From CADEEN01 sp963751775 (GTDB taxonomy: Bacteria; Pseudomonadota; Gammaproteobacteria; Burkholderiales; Burkholderiaceae_C): a stretch of DNA of 64,000 nt. A program made the position numbers and the translations under genes. The stretch's first letter is position 1. Each line of letters begins with the position of its first letter. The stretch covers positions 1-64,000 of the forward strand of contig CAVVVW010000008.1 of the NCBI GenBank assembly GCA_963751775.1, written 5' to 3'. The notes under the pieces were generated by a model. That model worked only from the letters and a program-made list of their open reading frames with translations, did no database searches and had not been told where the DNA came from. This document shows positions 1-11,376 of the stretch, one piece after another.

Positions 1-356
1 ACCGCGCGTTTGGCGGCTGGCCTGCCATTCCTGCCGCGTGCAGGCGCGAGCGCAACCCGTTCTTAAGCGCCTTGATGGTATGAGCCAGTCAGTCGCTTGC
101 GCAAAGCGTGAGTCGGCACGCGACCCAAACCCGAAGCACAAGTCGCAGAGTTCGCAGCCCTAAGGCTGCCATTGGACCGGAAAGTGCGGAGCCAATTGAG
201 AGCGCAATCCTGCGATGGCACATTTGAAGTGGCGTGTGAATGGACGTACCGGCATCAACCACAATGCACTTCGATGATCTGGCCCAAGGGAGATCGTGCT
301 GCATCACCGCGCCCTAAGCGCGGAATGCGCTGCTAGCCTTGAGCGCGGATCCCCGG
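1..356. other. Intergenic stretch, no gene recognised
   Basis: No coding frame here resembles a known protein. Short open frames exist on both strands but have no recognisable composition or start context. The stretch from about 118 to 215 has the patchy, lower-GC look of the short non-coding mosaics common between Burkholderiales genes. No tRNA, terminator hairpin with a T-run, or repeat copy was found. Confidence 0.4.
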
Positions 357-950
357 CTACTTCGACGCCGAGGACGCACCGGACGGCGCCATCGGCGTTG
401 ACGTGGTGCCTGCGCCGGACGGGCTCGTGCCGCCGGCGGGGAGCGCGGCCCCGCCTTCGGTGACGTCGGCCGGCTTGCTGGTCTTGGCGGCCTCGAGAAG
501 CTCGCGCTGGCGCGGGCTGATGCAGGCGTCGACGATGCGGCGCCTGGTCTTGACGTTGAGGAGCATCGACTTGCTGGCGATCTGCACCATCAGCGTCTCG
601 CCCTTTACGTCCTCGAGGCGCACGGCCCCGGTGGTCGAGAGCACCGGTTTCATCAGCCACGTCGTCTTGCCGTGCTTCACATCGACGTAGAAGCGGTGCG
701 TCGTGCTCGCAAGGATGTTCACATTCTGGTTGAACTCGCACTCGTAGACGCCGTAGTAGACGAGCTCGGCGGCCTTCTCCTGATCGGGAGTGGCCTCGGG
801 CAGCTTCACCTCGCGCGGGGCGGACGCCGGCTTGGCGGGTCCCGGGTTCTTCTTCGCGGGTGCGTCCGCGGCCATCGCTACGCCGCCGGCGAGGGCGAGC
901 GCGACGGCAATGACCGAGGAGGCGAGCGAATTGTGGTCGGCGCGGGACAT
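357..950 (-). CDS. Hypothetical secreted protein
   Basis: About 197 residues of unknown function. I chose the start at 950 (Met-Ser-Arg-Ala-Asp) because it is followed directly by a hydrophobic signal-peptide stretch ending in a VAMA-ADA cleavage-like site. The open frame runs further upstream to 1034, but that extra part is Arg-rich and lacks hydrophobicity. After the signal comes a Lys/Pro/Ala-rich linker, a central folded part of about 110 residues with an YECEFNQ motif and several beta-like segments, and a low-complexity Ala/Gly/Ser/Thr tail. Small secreted proteins with this central segment occur in Burkholderiales, but I cannot assign a family name. It is isolated from its neighbours. 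Confidence 0.7.
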   Translation of the reverse strand: MSRADHNSLASSVIAVALALAGGVAMAADAPAKKNPGPAKPASAPREVKLPEATPDQEKAAELVYYGVYECEFNQNVNILASTTHRFYVDVKHGKTTWLMKPVLSTTGAVRLEDVKGETLMVQIASKSMLLNVKTRRRIVDACISPRQRELLEAAKTSKPADVTEGGAALPAGGTSPSGAGTTSTPMAPSGASSASK

Positions 951-1413
951 GGGCGCCCTTTGGTGACGTTGGGCACGCGGATCTTGAGGCGCGCGGGTTC
1001 GACGCGTTGAGGATGAGTACGTTAGTAGGTTCAACGCCCCATTTCCGTGCTCGCGGTTTCTGCTTTGCGGACCGTTCGATGCTCTGGGCCTGCCGTCCGC
1101 ACCATTGGGGACCGGCGTTCGGCGCCGGCCAGTTGCGCCACTTCGATGGCTTGCGCCGCGCCGGGCTCGCGGAACAACTCACAGGCAGAATCGAGCCAGT
1201 TGCGCATGCCACCGGCAAGATCTCTTGTTGCGAGATTGGCCTGCTGGATACCCGCCCTTCGTGAGCGACTGTTCATGGCCGAGTCCGGTCCTCCACCGCG
1301 CCGCGGCTAACGGGCGGCAAAGGGATTCAATTGCGTCGGCCAGCGGCGACACGTCGACATCTGCGGCCGACCCCGGTCTGCCGCCCCGTTCGGACACCGG
1401 GCGCTCCCGGCCC
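951..1413. other. Intergenic stretch, no supported gene
   Basis: About 460 bases between the secreted protein and the transhydrogenase gene, both read leftward. A reverse-strand open frame of about 80 codons (1031-1276) exists, but its Arg/Ala-rich product resembles no family I know. Nothing else is supported. It may hold the promoter of the secreted protein, but no convincing -35/-10 pair is visible. Confidence 0.35.
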
Positions 1414-2721
1414 TCACCAGTAATGCATGGCGTCGCGGTAGATGGCCTCCAGGTCCAGCTTGGAAACGCTGCGCGGCGCCATCGCCAGCGGGCGCTGCTG
1501 GGCGAAGGCCCCTTCGGCCAGGGCCGGAACATCGGCGTCGCTGTAGCCCAGCGCGGCGATGCCCGACGGCAGCGCGGTCGCCCGCATCAGCGAGATGAAG
1601 GCCTCGGCGAGGATGCGGCCCGCGTCTTCGGGCGCCGCGCCGGCAATGTCGATCCCCAGGGCGGCAGCCGCCTCCAGATGCCGAGCCGGATTGGCCGACG
1701 CGGTGAAGCGGAAGGCGGCCGGGGCGTTGATCACGACCGCGATGCCGTGCGGAACCATGGCCTCGCGCTCCTGGTAACCGGCGGCGGTGAACTCGTGCTT
1801 GAGCGTGGCCACCGAGTAGGACATGGCGTGGGGGATGTGCACGCCGGCGCTGCCGAAGGCCAGACCGGCCAGCGTCGAAGCGAACATCAGCTGGTGGCGC
1901 GCCTCGATGTCGCTCGCGTCGCGCACGGCGCGAACGAGGTACTTGCCGCCCAGGCGGATGGCGGCGATCGCGCCGATGTCGTTGTACGGCGTCGAACCCT
2001 GGTACGGCGGTCGCTGCGACGGATGGGCCGGCCGCGGCCGGCTGGTATAGGGCCGCGCCGTATACGACTCGACGGCATGGGTGAGCACATCGAAGCCGGT
2101 CGCCGCGACGACGCCGCCTGGCAGCGTCTCGGTGGTCGTTGGATCGATGATCGCCAGCGAGGGCTTCAGCCAAGGCGAGGCGATGCCCGTCTTCAGGCCG
2201 ACGGATTTCAGGTCGACGATCGTGATGCCGGTCGTCTCGCTGCCGGTGCCGCAGGTGGTCGGGCAGGCGATGTGCGGCTTCAGGCGGCCCGGAATCGGTT
2301 TGGCCCTGCCGATCGGCGCGTTGATGTAGGCGATCAGCTCGTCGGGGTAGGTCGACAGCAGATTGGCCGCCTTGGCGGTGTCCATCACCGAGCCGCCACC
2401 GAGCGAGACGAAGCCGTCGAAGGCGCCTTCGCGGGCGAACAGCGCCGCCGCCTCGAAGGAGTCGCTGTTCGGCTCGCAGCGCGCCTGGCCATAGACCTCG
2501 ACGTCGAGGCCCGCCGCGCGCAGCGAGGCGATGGCCGTCTCGCCGGGAGCGCTGGCCAGCACATGCGGATCGACGAACAACGCGACCCGCTTCATGCCGA
2601 GTGCCCGGGCATCCTCGCCGACTTCGCGCAATGCGCCGGGACCGAACTTGATCGGCGTGGAGCTGACCGAGAAGACCGTCTCGCCTTCTCCGGGGGCCAG
2701 AAATGCTGTATTCGTCGACAT
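1414..2721 (-). CDS. Hydroxyacid-oxoacid transhydrogenase (iron-type alcohol dehydrogenase family)
   Basis: Group III (iron-containing) alcohol dehydrogenase fold, closest in pattern to the ADHFE1/HOT subgroup. That enzyme passes hydride from 4-hydroxybutyrate to 2-oxoglutarate, giving succinate semialdehyde and 2-hydroxyglutarate without free cofactor. Visible features are the nucleotide-binding GGGSVMD motif, the TTCGTGSE segment, and metal-ligand histidines in HAVESY, HIPHAMSY and PHGIAVV. The HOT-like C-terminal part has the RHLEAAAALG motif. I start at 2721 (MSTNTAF) because the longer frame to 2763 adds only 14 unconserved residues. The gene is uninterrupted, about 435 residues. It lies downstream of the LysR gene on the same strand, so the two may be co-transcribed. 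The exact substrate is inferred. Confidence 0.82.
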   Translation of the reverse strand: MSTNTAFLAPGEGETVFSVSSTPIKFGPGALREVGEDARALGMKRVALFVDPHVLASAPGETAIASLRAAGLDVEVYGQARCEPNSDSFEAAALFAREGAFDGFVSLGGGSVMDTAKAANLLSTYPDELIAYINAPIGRAKPIPGRLKPHIACPTTCGTGSETTGITIVDLKSVGLKTGIASPWLKPSLAIIDPTTTETLPGGVVAATGFDVLTHAVESYTARPYTSRPRPAHPSQRPPYQGSTPYNDIGAIAAIRLGGKYLVRAVRDASDIEARHQLMFASTLAGLAFGSAGVHIPHAMSYSVATLKHEFTAAGYQEREAMVPHGIAVVINAPAAFRFTASANPARHLEAAAALGIDIAGAAPEDAGRILAEAFISLMRATALPSGIAALGYSDADVPALAEGAFAQQRPLAMAPRSVSKLDLEAIYRDAMHYW

Positions 2722-2814
2722 GGATTTGGACGCGTACCCGTTGTCATTGAAACCGAGATTCACCCGATGGCCTGCGAATCAGGCCTCGGGCACCGCACTG
2801 CCGATCACTGCCGA

Positions 2815-3743
2815 TCAGTCCCGCGCATTCTGCGCCGCCCGCTCCCACCAGGCCCCCTCCAGTGCGCCGCGCAGGTGCTCGATGAACGAGCTCACCTTGC
2901 CCGGCACCAGCTTGGGCGAAGGGAACACGGCGTGGATTTCCTGCGTCGGCAGGGTGTGGCGCTCGAGGATCGGCTGCACCGTCCCATCGGCCACCGACTC
3001 GCGTGCCACGTACCAGGGCAGGATGGCGATGCCCAGGCCCTCGCGCGCGGCAGCGAGCACGGCCGACAGGTTGTTCGATCGCAGCGGCCCGCGCACCGGC
3101 ACCGCCTGATCTCGCGGCCGTCCGGGCCGGTGATCATCCAGCGGTCGTCGCCCTGCACGGTGCTGTAGATCAGGCAGGCGTGCTGCGACAGCTCGGCGGC
3201 CTGCGCGGGGTAGCCGCGCGCCTTCAGGTAGGCGGGCGCGGCCACCATCACCCAGGGGTTGCGGCCGAGGTAGCGCGAGCCGAGCGTCGAGTCGGCCAGG
3301 CGCCCCATGCGGATGGCCAGATCGATGCCCTGCTCGACCATGTTGACGTAGCGGTCGTCGAAGCCCAGATCCACCGTCAGGCCGGGGTGCTCGCGCATGT
3401 AGGCGATGGACAGCGGCACCAGCACGCGGCGGCCGAACGCCACCGAGGTGGAGATGCGCAGCGTGCCGCCGACGCCGCTCTGCATCAGCGTGGCCAGGTT
3501 GTCGGCGGCCTCGATCTCGTGCGCGATGGCCTTGCACTTGTCGTAGTACAGCGACTGCCGACCTCGGTCGGGACTGACGCCGCGCGTCGTGCGGTGCAGC
3601 AGGCGCGCGCCCAGGCGCTGCTCCATCGCGGCCACCGCCTTGGTGGCGGTGGGCTGGGTGATGCCGAACTCGGCCGCCGCCTTGCTGAAGCTGCCCGTCT
3701 CGACGATGCGGATGAAGAGGGCGACGGCGGCGACGCGGTCCAT
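2815..3743 (-). CDS. LysR-family transcriptional regulator (frame break)
   Basis: About 300-residue LysR regulator. The N-terminal winged helix-turn-helix starts MDRVAAVALF and includes the GSFSKAAAEFGITQPT recognition helix. The effector-binding domain follows, with a typical TLRISTSVAFG opening. The frame breaks near 3105, where losing one A from an AA pair explains the shift. The C-terminal part then continues to 2815 (LAILPWYVA-like segment, end QNARD). A smaller anomaly near 3550-3575 replaces the usual T-E-V-G motif after the DNA-binding domain and looks like a locally compensated indel. The gene is divergent from gcl with about 120 bases between them, so it is a likely regulator of gcl-hyi. 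That role is inferred from position only. Confidence 0.85.
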
Positions 3744-3866
3744 GGCCCGGATGGTAGCCGCGCACGGCCTCGATATTCCACCACGGAATAGCAAAGATGC
3801 CGTGACCGGTCTTCACGCCGGGGCCCGCGCGGCGGACGATCACGCCATCGATTGCAGGAGACCCCC

Positions 3867-5641
<1,775 letters not shown>

Positions 5642-5655
5642 CACCGGAGCACCCC

Positions 5656-6447
5656 ATGCCGCGCTTTGCCGCCAACCTCTCGATGCTCTTCACCGAAGTG
5701 CCGTTTCTCGATCGCTTCGAGCACGCTGCCAAGTCGGGCTTCAAGGCCGTCGAGTTCCTCTTCCCCTACGCCTTCAGCGCCAAGGACATCCGCCGCCGGC
5801 TCGACATGCACGGGCTCACGCTGGTGCTGCACAACCTGCCGGCCGGCGACTGGGACGCCGGCGAGCGCGGCATCGCCTGCCTGCCCGACCGCGTCGACGA
5901 GTTCCGCGCCGGTGTGGCCAAGGCCATCGAGTACGCCACCGCGCTCGGCGTGCCGCAGCTCAACTGCCTGGCCGGCAAGGCGCCGGCCGGCGTCGACGAA
6001 GCGCTGCTGCGCAAGACCTTCGTCGCCAACCTCAGGTTCGCCGCGGCCGAGTTGAAGAAGGCCGGGCTGAGGCAGTTGATCGAGCCGATCAACACCTTCG
6101 ACATCCCGGGCTTCTACCTCAACCGCACGGCGCAGGCGCTGGCCATCCTCGACGAGGTCGCGAGTGACGGAAAGACGGACAACGCCTTCGTGCAGTACGA
6201 CATCTACCACGCGCAGCGCATGGAAGGCGAACTCGCCGCGACGCTGCAGAAACACCTGGCGCGCATCGGCCACATCCAGCTCGCCGACAACCCCGGCCGC
6301 AACGAGCCGGGCACGGGCGAGATCAACTACCCCTTCCTGTTCGCGCACCTCGACCGCATCGGCTACGCCGGCTGGATCGGCTGCGAATACAAGCCGGCGA
6401 CGAGCACCGAGGCGGGACTGGGCTGGCGCCAGCGACTGGCGCAATAG
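5656..6447 (+). CDS. hyi: Hydroxypyruvate isomerase
   Basis: TIM-barrel isomerase of the AP-endonuclease 2/xylose isomerase-like fold, about 263 residues. It interconverts hydroxypyruvate and tartronate semialdehyde. The start at 5656 (MPRFAANLSMLF) is preceded by GGAG at 5646-5649 and matches the conserved family N-terminus, so the in-frame codon at 5638 is unlikely. Family motifs include EPINTFDIPGF and QYDIYHAQRMEG, which carry metal-ligand and catalytic Glu/Asp/His residues, and GRNEPGTGEINY. The gene is intact and sits directly behind gcl, the standard arrangement in glyoxylate/allantoin utilisation clusters. The usual third gene, glxR, does not follow. Confidence 0.94.
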   Translation: MPRFAANLSMLFTEVPFLDRFEHAAKSGFKAVEFLFPYAFSAKDIRRRLDMHGLTLVLHNLPAGDWDAGERGIACLPDRVDEFRAGVAKAIEYATALGVPQLNCLAGKAPAGVDEALLRKTFVANLRFAAAELKKAGLRQLIEPINTFDIPGFYLNRTAQALAILDEVASDGKTDNAFVQYDIYHAQRMEGELAATLQKHLARIGHIQLADNPGRNEPGTGEINYPFLFAHLDRIGYAGWIGCEYKPATSTEAGLGWRQRLAQ

Positions 6448-6489
6448 GCGCGCGCGCGGCGCATGCCGCCGCCGGGCGCTGCCAGACGC

Positions 6490-7269
6490 TCAATGGCCGT
6501 GCACCACCTGCATCGCCACGGCGACCGCCAGGCCACAGCCGATCCAGGCAATCTGCGCCAGCGTCTCGCGCAAGGGCAGGCGGCGCTGCAACTGCGGCAG
6601 CAGGTCGGCCACCGCGACATAGATGAAGCTGCTCGCCGCCACCACCAGCAGGTAGGGAAACAAGGCCTGCCACGGCCCGACGACGAAGTAGCCGACCACG
6701 CCGCCGACCACCGCGGCCAGGCCCGAGATCGCGTTGTAGGCCAATGCACGGCCGCGTGACAGCCCGGCGTTGAGCAGCACCACGTAGTCGCCCACCTCCT
6801 GCGGGATCTCGTGCGCGATGATGGCCAGCGCGGTCACCATGCCCAGCCGCACGTCGGCCAGGAAGGCCGCGGCGATGATGATGCCGTCGCAGAAGTTGTG
6901 GATGCTGTCGCCGACCAGCACCGCCCAGCCACCGCGGCCGGCCTGCTCGGCGTCGAAGCCGTGCTGGTGGTGGTGCTGCGGGTCGTCGCCTTCATGGTGG
7001 TGGCCGTGGCGGTACAGCTCGGCCTTCTCGAGCAGGAAGAAGAACAGCAGGCCCAGCAGCAAGGTTGCGAACAGCGGCTGCGGCGCCGCGCTGCCTTCGA
7101 ACGCCTCGGGCAGGATCAGCAGCAGCGCGGTGCCCAGCAGCACGCCGACCGACAGGCTGACCAGGCTCTTCACCACCCGGCCGAGCACATGCACCGTCAG
7201 CGCGGCGGCGATCAATACCGACAGCAGGCCGCCGGCCAGGGTGGCGATGACGATGTAGGCGAGGATCAC
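6490..7269 (-). CDS. ZIP-family divalent metal transporter
   Basis: Integral membrane carrier of the ZIP (ZupT/GufA-like) family, about 259 residues with seven or eight hydrophobic helices. A His-rich cytoplasmic loop (HGHHHEG then HHHQH) lies between helices 3 and 4. The metal-pathway motifs HNFCDG and HEIPQE are present in the two central helices. I chose a GTG start at 7269 because it overlaps the TGA stop of the upstream dienelactone hydrolase gene by four bases (GTGA), indicating translational coupling. Zinc or iron uptake is the family role; the real metal cannot be told from sequence. Confidence 0.88.
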   Translation of the reverse strand: MILAYIVIATLAGGLLSVLIAAALTVHVLGRVVKSLVSLSVGVLLGTALLLILPEAFEGSAAPQPLFATLLLGLLFFFLLEKAELYRHGHHHEGDDPQHHHQHGFDAEQAGRGGWAVLVGDSIHNFCDGIIIAAAFLADVRLGMVTALAIIAHEIPQEVGDYVVLLNAGLSRGRALAYNAISGLAAVVGGVVGYFVVGPWQALFPYLLVVAASSFIYVAVADLLPQLQRRLPLRETLAQIAWIGCGLAVAVAMQVVHGH

Positions 7270-8137
7270 GCCACGCCGTGGGCTTCGAGCCAGGCCAGGC
7301 AGCGGCGCCAGCCGTCGTCGGCCTGCGCCTTGCGGTAATTCGGCCGGTAGTCGGCGTAGAAGGCGTGCGGGGTGTCGGGGTAGAGCACGATCTCCGAGCG
7401 GGTATTGCCGGCCGCCTTCAACGCCGCGCGCATCTGCTCGAGCGTGTCGTTGGGGATGCCGGCGTCGTCGGCGCCGTACAGCCCCAGCATCGGTGCCTTG
7501 ATGCGCGGGGCCAGCTCGATCGCCGTCTTGTCGCCTGCGGCGTAGGCCCGCGCCACCGGCCCGTACCAGGCCACGCCGGCCGTCAGCGCCGGGTTGTGCG
7601 CGGCATAGATCCAGACGATGCGCCCGCCCCAGCAAAAGCCGGTGATGCCCAAGCCGGCCGATGTCGCCGCCCTGCGTCGCCGCCCAGGCCACGCAGGCGT
7701 CGAGGTCGGCCAGCACCTGGGCATCGCGGGCCTGGCTGACGACTTCGGCAATCAGCTTGGGGACCTCGACATAGCTGCCGGCATCGCCCTGGCGCACGAA
7801 CAGCTCGGGGGCGATGGCCAGGTAGCCCTGCTGCGCGAGGCGCCGCGCGACGTCGGCGATGTGCTCGTGCACGCCGAAGATCTCGCACACCACCAGCACC
7901 ACCGGCAGATTCTTCTTGCCTGCGGGCATGGCGCGGTAGGCCGGCAGTTGGAAGTCGCCGACCTTGATCGTCACTTCGCCGGCCGTCAGGCCGTCGGCTG
8001 CTGGTGCTGACCTGGGTCTGCGCCGTCACCGGCACGCACCGCGGCAGCGAAGTGGCTGCCCAGGCTGGGGCGCACCGGCTCGCGCCGGCTGATGGTCGGG
8101 AGGCGCTGCGGCGATTTCGTCGCTTGGTGTCGTGCAT
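7266..8137 (-). CDS. Dienelactone hydrolase family protein with N-terminal export signal (several frame breaks)
   Basis: Alpha/beta-hydrolase of the dienelactone hydrolase family. The body contains VCEIFGVHEHI, the GFCWGGR nucleophile elbow (Cys), an Asp in the YGADDAGIP segment and the catalytic His in TPHAFYADYR. A naive reading starts near 7974. Upstream, though, three different frames carry pieces of the usual Burkholderiales N-terminus: MHDTKRR at 8137, a Tat-like SRREPVRPSLG stretch with FAAAV, then VPVTAQTQ, then DGLTAGEV. I therefore place the start at 8137 and infer at least three small indels before 8000 plus one near 7675. The full protein would be about 290 residues with a twin-arginine-type signal. 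It is the first gene of an operon with the ZIP carrier. Confidence 0.8.
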
Positions 8138-8210
8138 GGCGAGTGCGGTCGGGTGGCACAGAGCGTCGGATTCTAGAAGCCTGCCCGCAATGCCCTGCAC
8201 AATTGCAGCC

Positions 8211-9785
8211 ATGCCGACCACCCTGCCCCCCGCCGACGCCCCGCTCGCTGCCATCGACATCGGCTCCAACAGCTTCAGGCTCGAAATCGCGCAGACAGCC
8301 GCATGGCCAGTACCGGCGCGTCGAGTACGTGAAGGAAACCGTGCGCCTGGGCGCCGGGCTCGACGGCCATGGCCTGCTCACCGACGAGGCGCGCAATCGC
8401 GGCCTGGATTGCCTGCACCGCTTTGCCCAGCGCCTGCAGGGCATGGCGCCGGTACAGGTGCGCGCGGTGGCCACGCAGACCCTGCGCGAGGCCCGCAACC
8501 GCGACGAATTCCTGATTCACGCCCAGGCCGCGCTGGGCCATCCGATCGAAGTCATCTCCGGCCGTGAAGAGGCGCGCCTGATCTTCGCCGGCGTGGCCCA
8601 TCTGGATCCGAGCCCGTTGCCGCGGCTGGTCATCGACATCGGCGGCCGCTCGACCGAAATGATCCTCGGCCGCGGCCTGCACCCGACCCGCGCCGAGTCG
8701 TTCGCGGTCGGCAGCGTGAGCCTGACGCAGCAGCACTTTGCCGACGGTGAACTCAACGGCGCGGCATTCCGCGCCGCCCAGGTGGCGGCCGGCGCCGAGC
8801 TCGAGGAGGCACTCGCGCCTTTCGCGCCAGCGACATTGGCAGGAGGCGCTGGGCTCTTCGGGCACCGTGGGTGCGGTGTCGCAACTGCTGGCGGCCAGCG
8901 GCGTGAACGACGGCGTGATCACGGCCGAGGGGCTGCGCTGGCTGATCGAGCGTTGCCTGCGCGCCGGCAACATCGCCCGGCTCGACCTGCCGGGCCTGAA
9001 GGAAGACCGTCGCGCCGTCATCGCCGGCGGTCTGGCGTTGCTCTACACGTTGGCGGTGCAATTCGGCATCGAGCGCCTGCAGCCCACGCGCGGCGCACTG
9101 CGCCAGGGCGTGATCATCGATCTGCACGAACGCCATGCGGCATTGCGTTCGCCCGGGCGCGTGGCGCGTCCGGGGGCGGCGCGCGGCGACATCCGCGACG
9201 CCTCGGTGCGCCGCCTGCAACGCCGCTTCGAGGTCGACACCGCGCAGGCCGCGCGTGTGCGCCGCGTTGCGCTGGCGCTGTACCAGGGTGTGGCCGGCAG
9301 ACGATGCCGAGCCCGGCAACGAAGGCCTGCGCGAACTCGGCTGGGCCTGCGACCTGCATGAACTGGGCATGATGGTCTCGCATCACGACCACCACCGTCA
9401 CAGCGCCTACCTGCTCGGCCATGTCGACGCGGCGGGGTTCTCCCAGAGCCAGCAGCGCCGCCTGGCCGCGCTGGTGCTCGGTCAGCGCGGCGGCCTGCGC
9501 AAGATCGAGGCCGCACTGACGCAACACGAATTCGCCCTGCTGGTGCTGGCGCTGCGCCTGGCCGTCATCAAGTGCCACGCGCGCGGTGAGGTCGATGCCG
9601 GCGCGCTGCGGCTCGAGCAAGCCGCACATGGCGTACGCCTGCGCTTCGGGCCGGCATGGTCGGCTTCGCGCCCGCGCACGCTGTTCCTGCTGCAGCAGGA
9701 AGCGTCGGCATGGGCCCGCAGCGGCGTGTTCGAGGTGATTCTGGACGCGCCGGACGATGGCACGAACGCCGGCGCGCCGGCGTGA
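8211..9785 (+). CDS. ppx: Exopolyphosphatase, Ppx/GppA family (three frame breaks)
   Basis: Releases orthophosphate from polyphosphate ends or hydrolyses pppGpp. The ASKHA fold shows the first phosphate loop AAIDIGSNSFRLEI near the start and the second, VIDIGGRSTEMILG, around residue 145. Further on is the GSSGTVGAV segment and an HD-like C-terminal domain (LHELGMMVSHHDHHRH). The start is ATG 8211. The frame breaks near 8295, 8830 and 9300. The latter two are each repaired by restoring a lost GC dinucleotide. Corrected length is about 525 residues, typical of two-domain Ppx enzymes. It ends one base before the convergent Crp/Fnr gene. ppk lies 15 kb away in this window. Confidence 0.9.
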
Positions 9786-9786
9786 C

Positions 9787-10518
9787 TCAGGCCTGCGCCA
9801 GGCGCTGCAGACCGGGGCCGTCGAGCACCCGGACCTGATAGCCGCGAACCTCGATCAGGCCGCTGCGCGAGAGCTGGCGCATCTGCCGTGACAAGGTCTC
9901 GGGCGACATGCCCAGCTGCGCCGCGATGTCGCGCTTGCGCTCGCCCAGGTGCAGCAGCGTCTGCGAGCCCTCGAGCCGTCGCTGCAACCAGGCGGCCAAG
10001 CGGCAATTGGCGTCCTTGTGCATCAACTCATGGGCCTGCAGCGACAGGCGCCTCACCTCCTCGGCCAGCACGCCGAGCAGGCACGCCGCCAGCACCGGGC
10101 GCTGCGCCAGCAGCGGCTGCAAGGCGGCGCGCGGCAGGTCGGCCACGCGCACAGCAACCGCCAGCGCGCGCGCGTCCAGTGCATGCGTCTCACCGGCCAG
10201 CCAGGCCGAGGACACGTCGAGCCAGGCCGGGCCGTGCAGCAGCCGCTCGGGCGCCATGGCAGCGCCGTCGCTGTGACCCACCGACACCGTGCCTTCCAGC
10301 AGCAACACCAGAGCACGCGCCGGCGTGCGGTGCGTGTAGACCCATTCACCCGCGGCCACCGTGCGCAGCGTGGCCAGGGCACCGAGCGCCTGCGCGTCGG
10401 CCGCCGTCAATTGCGGGGTGGCATCGAGCAACTGCTGCCACAGGCGCCGACCGGGCACCGAACGTGGCGGTGCCGGGGCGGTTGCTGGTTGCGGCGCAGC
10501 CGTGACAAGGTCGTTCAT
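9787..10518 (-). CDS. Crp/Fnr-family transcriptional regulator
   Basis: About 243 residues, intact. After a Pro/Ala-rich N-terminus comes a cyclic-nucleotide-binding-like beta-roll (roughly residues 40-150), then a dimerisation helix and a Crp-type winged HTH at the C-terminus. Its recognition part reads KRDIAAQLGMSPETLSRQMRQL. The cysteine cluster needed for an FNR iron-sulfur centre is absent, so it is not an oxygen sensor of that type. The start at 10518 (MNDLVTAA) was preferred over the longer frame to 10614, whose added residues look non-coding. It is convergent with ppx. Its ligand and regulon are unknown. Confidence 0.88.
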   Translation of the reverse strand: MNDLVTAAPQPATAPAPPRSVPGRRLWQQLLDATPQLTAADAQALGALATLRTVAAGEWVYTHRTPARALVLLLEGTVSVGHSDGAAMAPERLLHGPAWLDVSSAWLAGETHALDARALAVAVRVADLPRAALQPLLAQRPVLAACLLGVLAEEVRRLSLQAHELMHKDANCRLAAWLQRRLEGSQTLLHLGERKRDIAAQLGMSPETLSRQMRQLSRSGLIEVRGYQVRVLDGPGLQRLAQA

Positions 10519-10656
10519 CGGCAGATCGTGGAGTGATGCGGTTTCGATCGGCGCCCGCGCGCCTACGCAGCTACTCTGGCGCAGACTGCAACGCGACGCC
10601 TTGCGCCACGTCAAACCACCGTCGCAACGCGTGGTCCGCGGGCCTCCCGGCCTGAC

Positions 10657-11313
10657 TCAAGTCGCGTGCTTGCCGGTCCAAGCAGCCAGCGCGCAGACGA
10701 TGACGATGGTGACCAGCGAACTCGCCGCCATCGCGGCAACCGAGGGCGGTGCCGGCGCGATGCTCATGCCGGCGGTGGTAAACGCCAGCATGAGAAACGT
10801 CAGCGCCACCAGGCCGAGCTTCCTGCCGCGCGACAGCGTGGACGCCGACAGGAACAGCCAAAGACCACCCAGCGTGACGAACCCTTCCAACGCCAGCGCC
10901 ACCGGCAAGCTGTTCCACAGGCCCAGCCCGACCGTGGTCGAGCCCTCGCCTGCGAGTGGCATTTCAGGGGCGTGCACCAGCGCGTCGAGCAGCCAGTGCG
11001 AGAACACCGCCAGTCCCACCCACGCCGAGGCGCGCAAGCGCGCGCCCGTGAGCGGATGCCAGATGAACGTGGCCGCGGCGGCCAGCACCGACCAGCCGAG
11101 GGCCGCGAGCAGGCTGTGCGAGTACGGAAACACGAACTCGGGCTGATGCGTGATGGCGAAGTCGGCAGGGATGGTGACCGACTCCCAGCCGAGCAGCACG
11201 AACAGCCACAGCAGGACGTCGAGCAACAGCGCCGCACCGACGAACACGCCCACGTTGACGCGCCGCTCGGCGCGCCCGATCGCCATCGCTGCGCCGATGT
11301 GGCCTGCGAACAT
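10657..11313 (-). CDS. Multi-pass membrane protein, YdjM/DUF457-like
   Basis: About 218 residues with six or seven predicted helices. The N-terminus MFAGHIGAAMAIGR, a conserved-looking PYSHSLLAA histidine motif and SHWLLDALVH resemble the YdjM-type inner-membrane putative metal-dependent hydrolases, which carry such His/Asp motifs at membrane edges. The assignment rests on these motifs alone. The gene is intact and apparently monocistronic. Confidence 0.75.
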   Translation of the reverse strand: MFAGHIGAAMAIGRAERRVNVGVFVGAALLLDVLLWLFVLLGWESVTIPADFAITHQPEFVFPYSHSLLAALGWSVLAAAATFIWHPLTGARLRASAWVGLAVFSHWLLDALVHAPEMPLAGEGSTTVGLGLWNSLPVALALEGFVTLGGLWLFLSASTLSRGRKLGLVALTFLMLAFTTAGMSIAPAPPSVAAMAASSLVTIVIVCALAAWTGKHAT

Positions 11314-11376
11314 GGTCGACTCCTCGGGTCTGCGGTGGTCAACGGTACATCGTTGCTCGGCGCGGCAGCGACGCGC

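Noticed and set aside
1031..1276. Small minus-strand frame between the first two genes
   Set aside because: About 80 residues with no known similarity, no ribosome-binding site and a composition like the surrounding non-coding DNA.
1105..3168. Very long open frame on the plus strand (687 codons)
   Set aside because: It runs opposite to the transhydrogenase and LysR genes, is Arg/Gly-rich and matches no family; it is an antisense shadow expected at this GC content.
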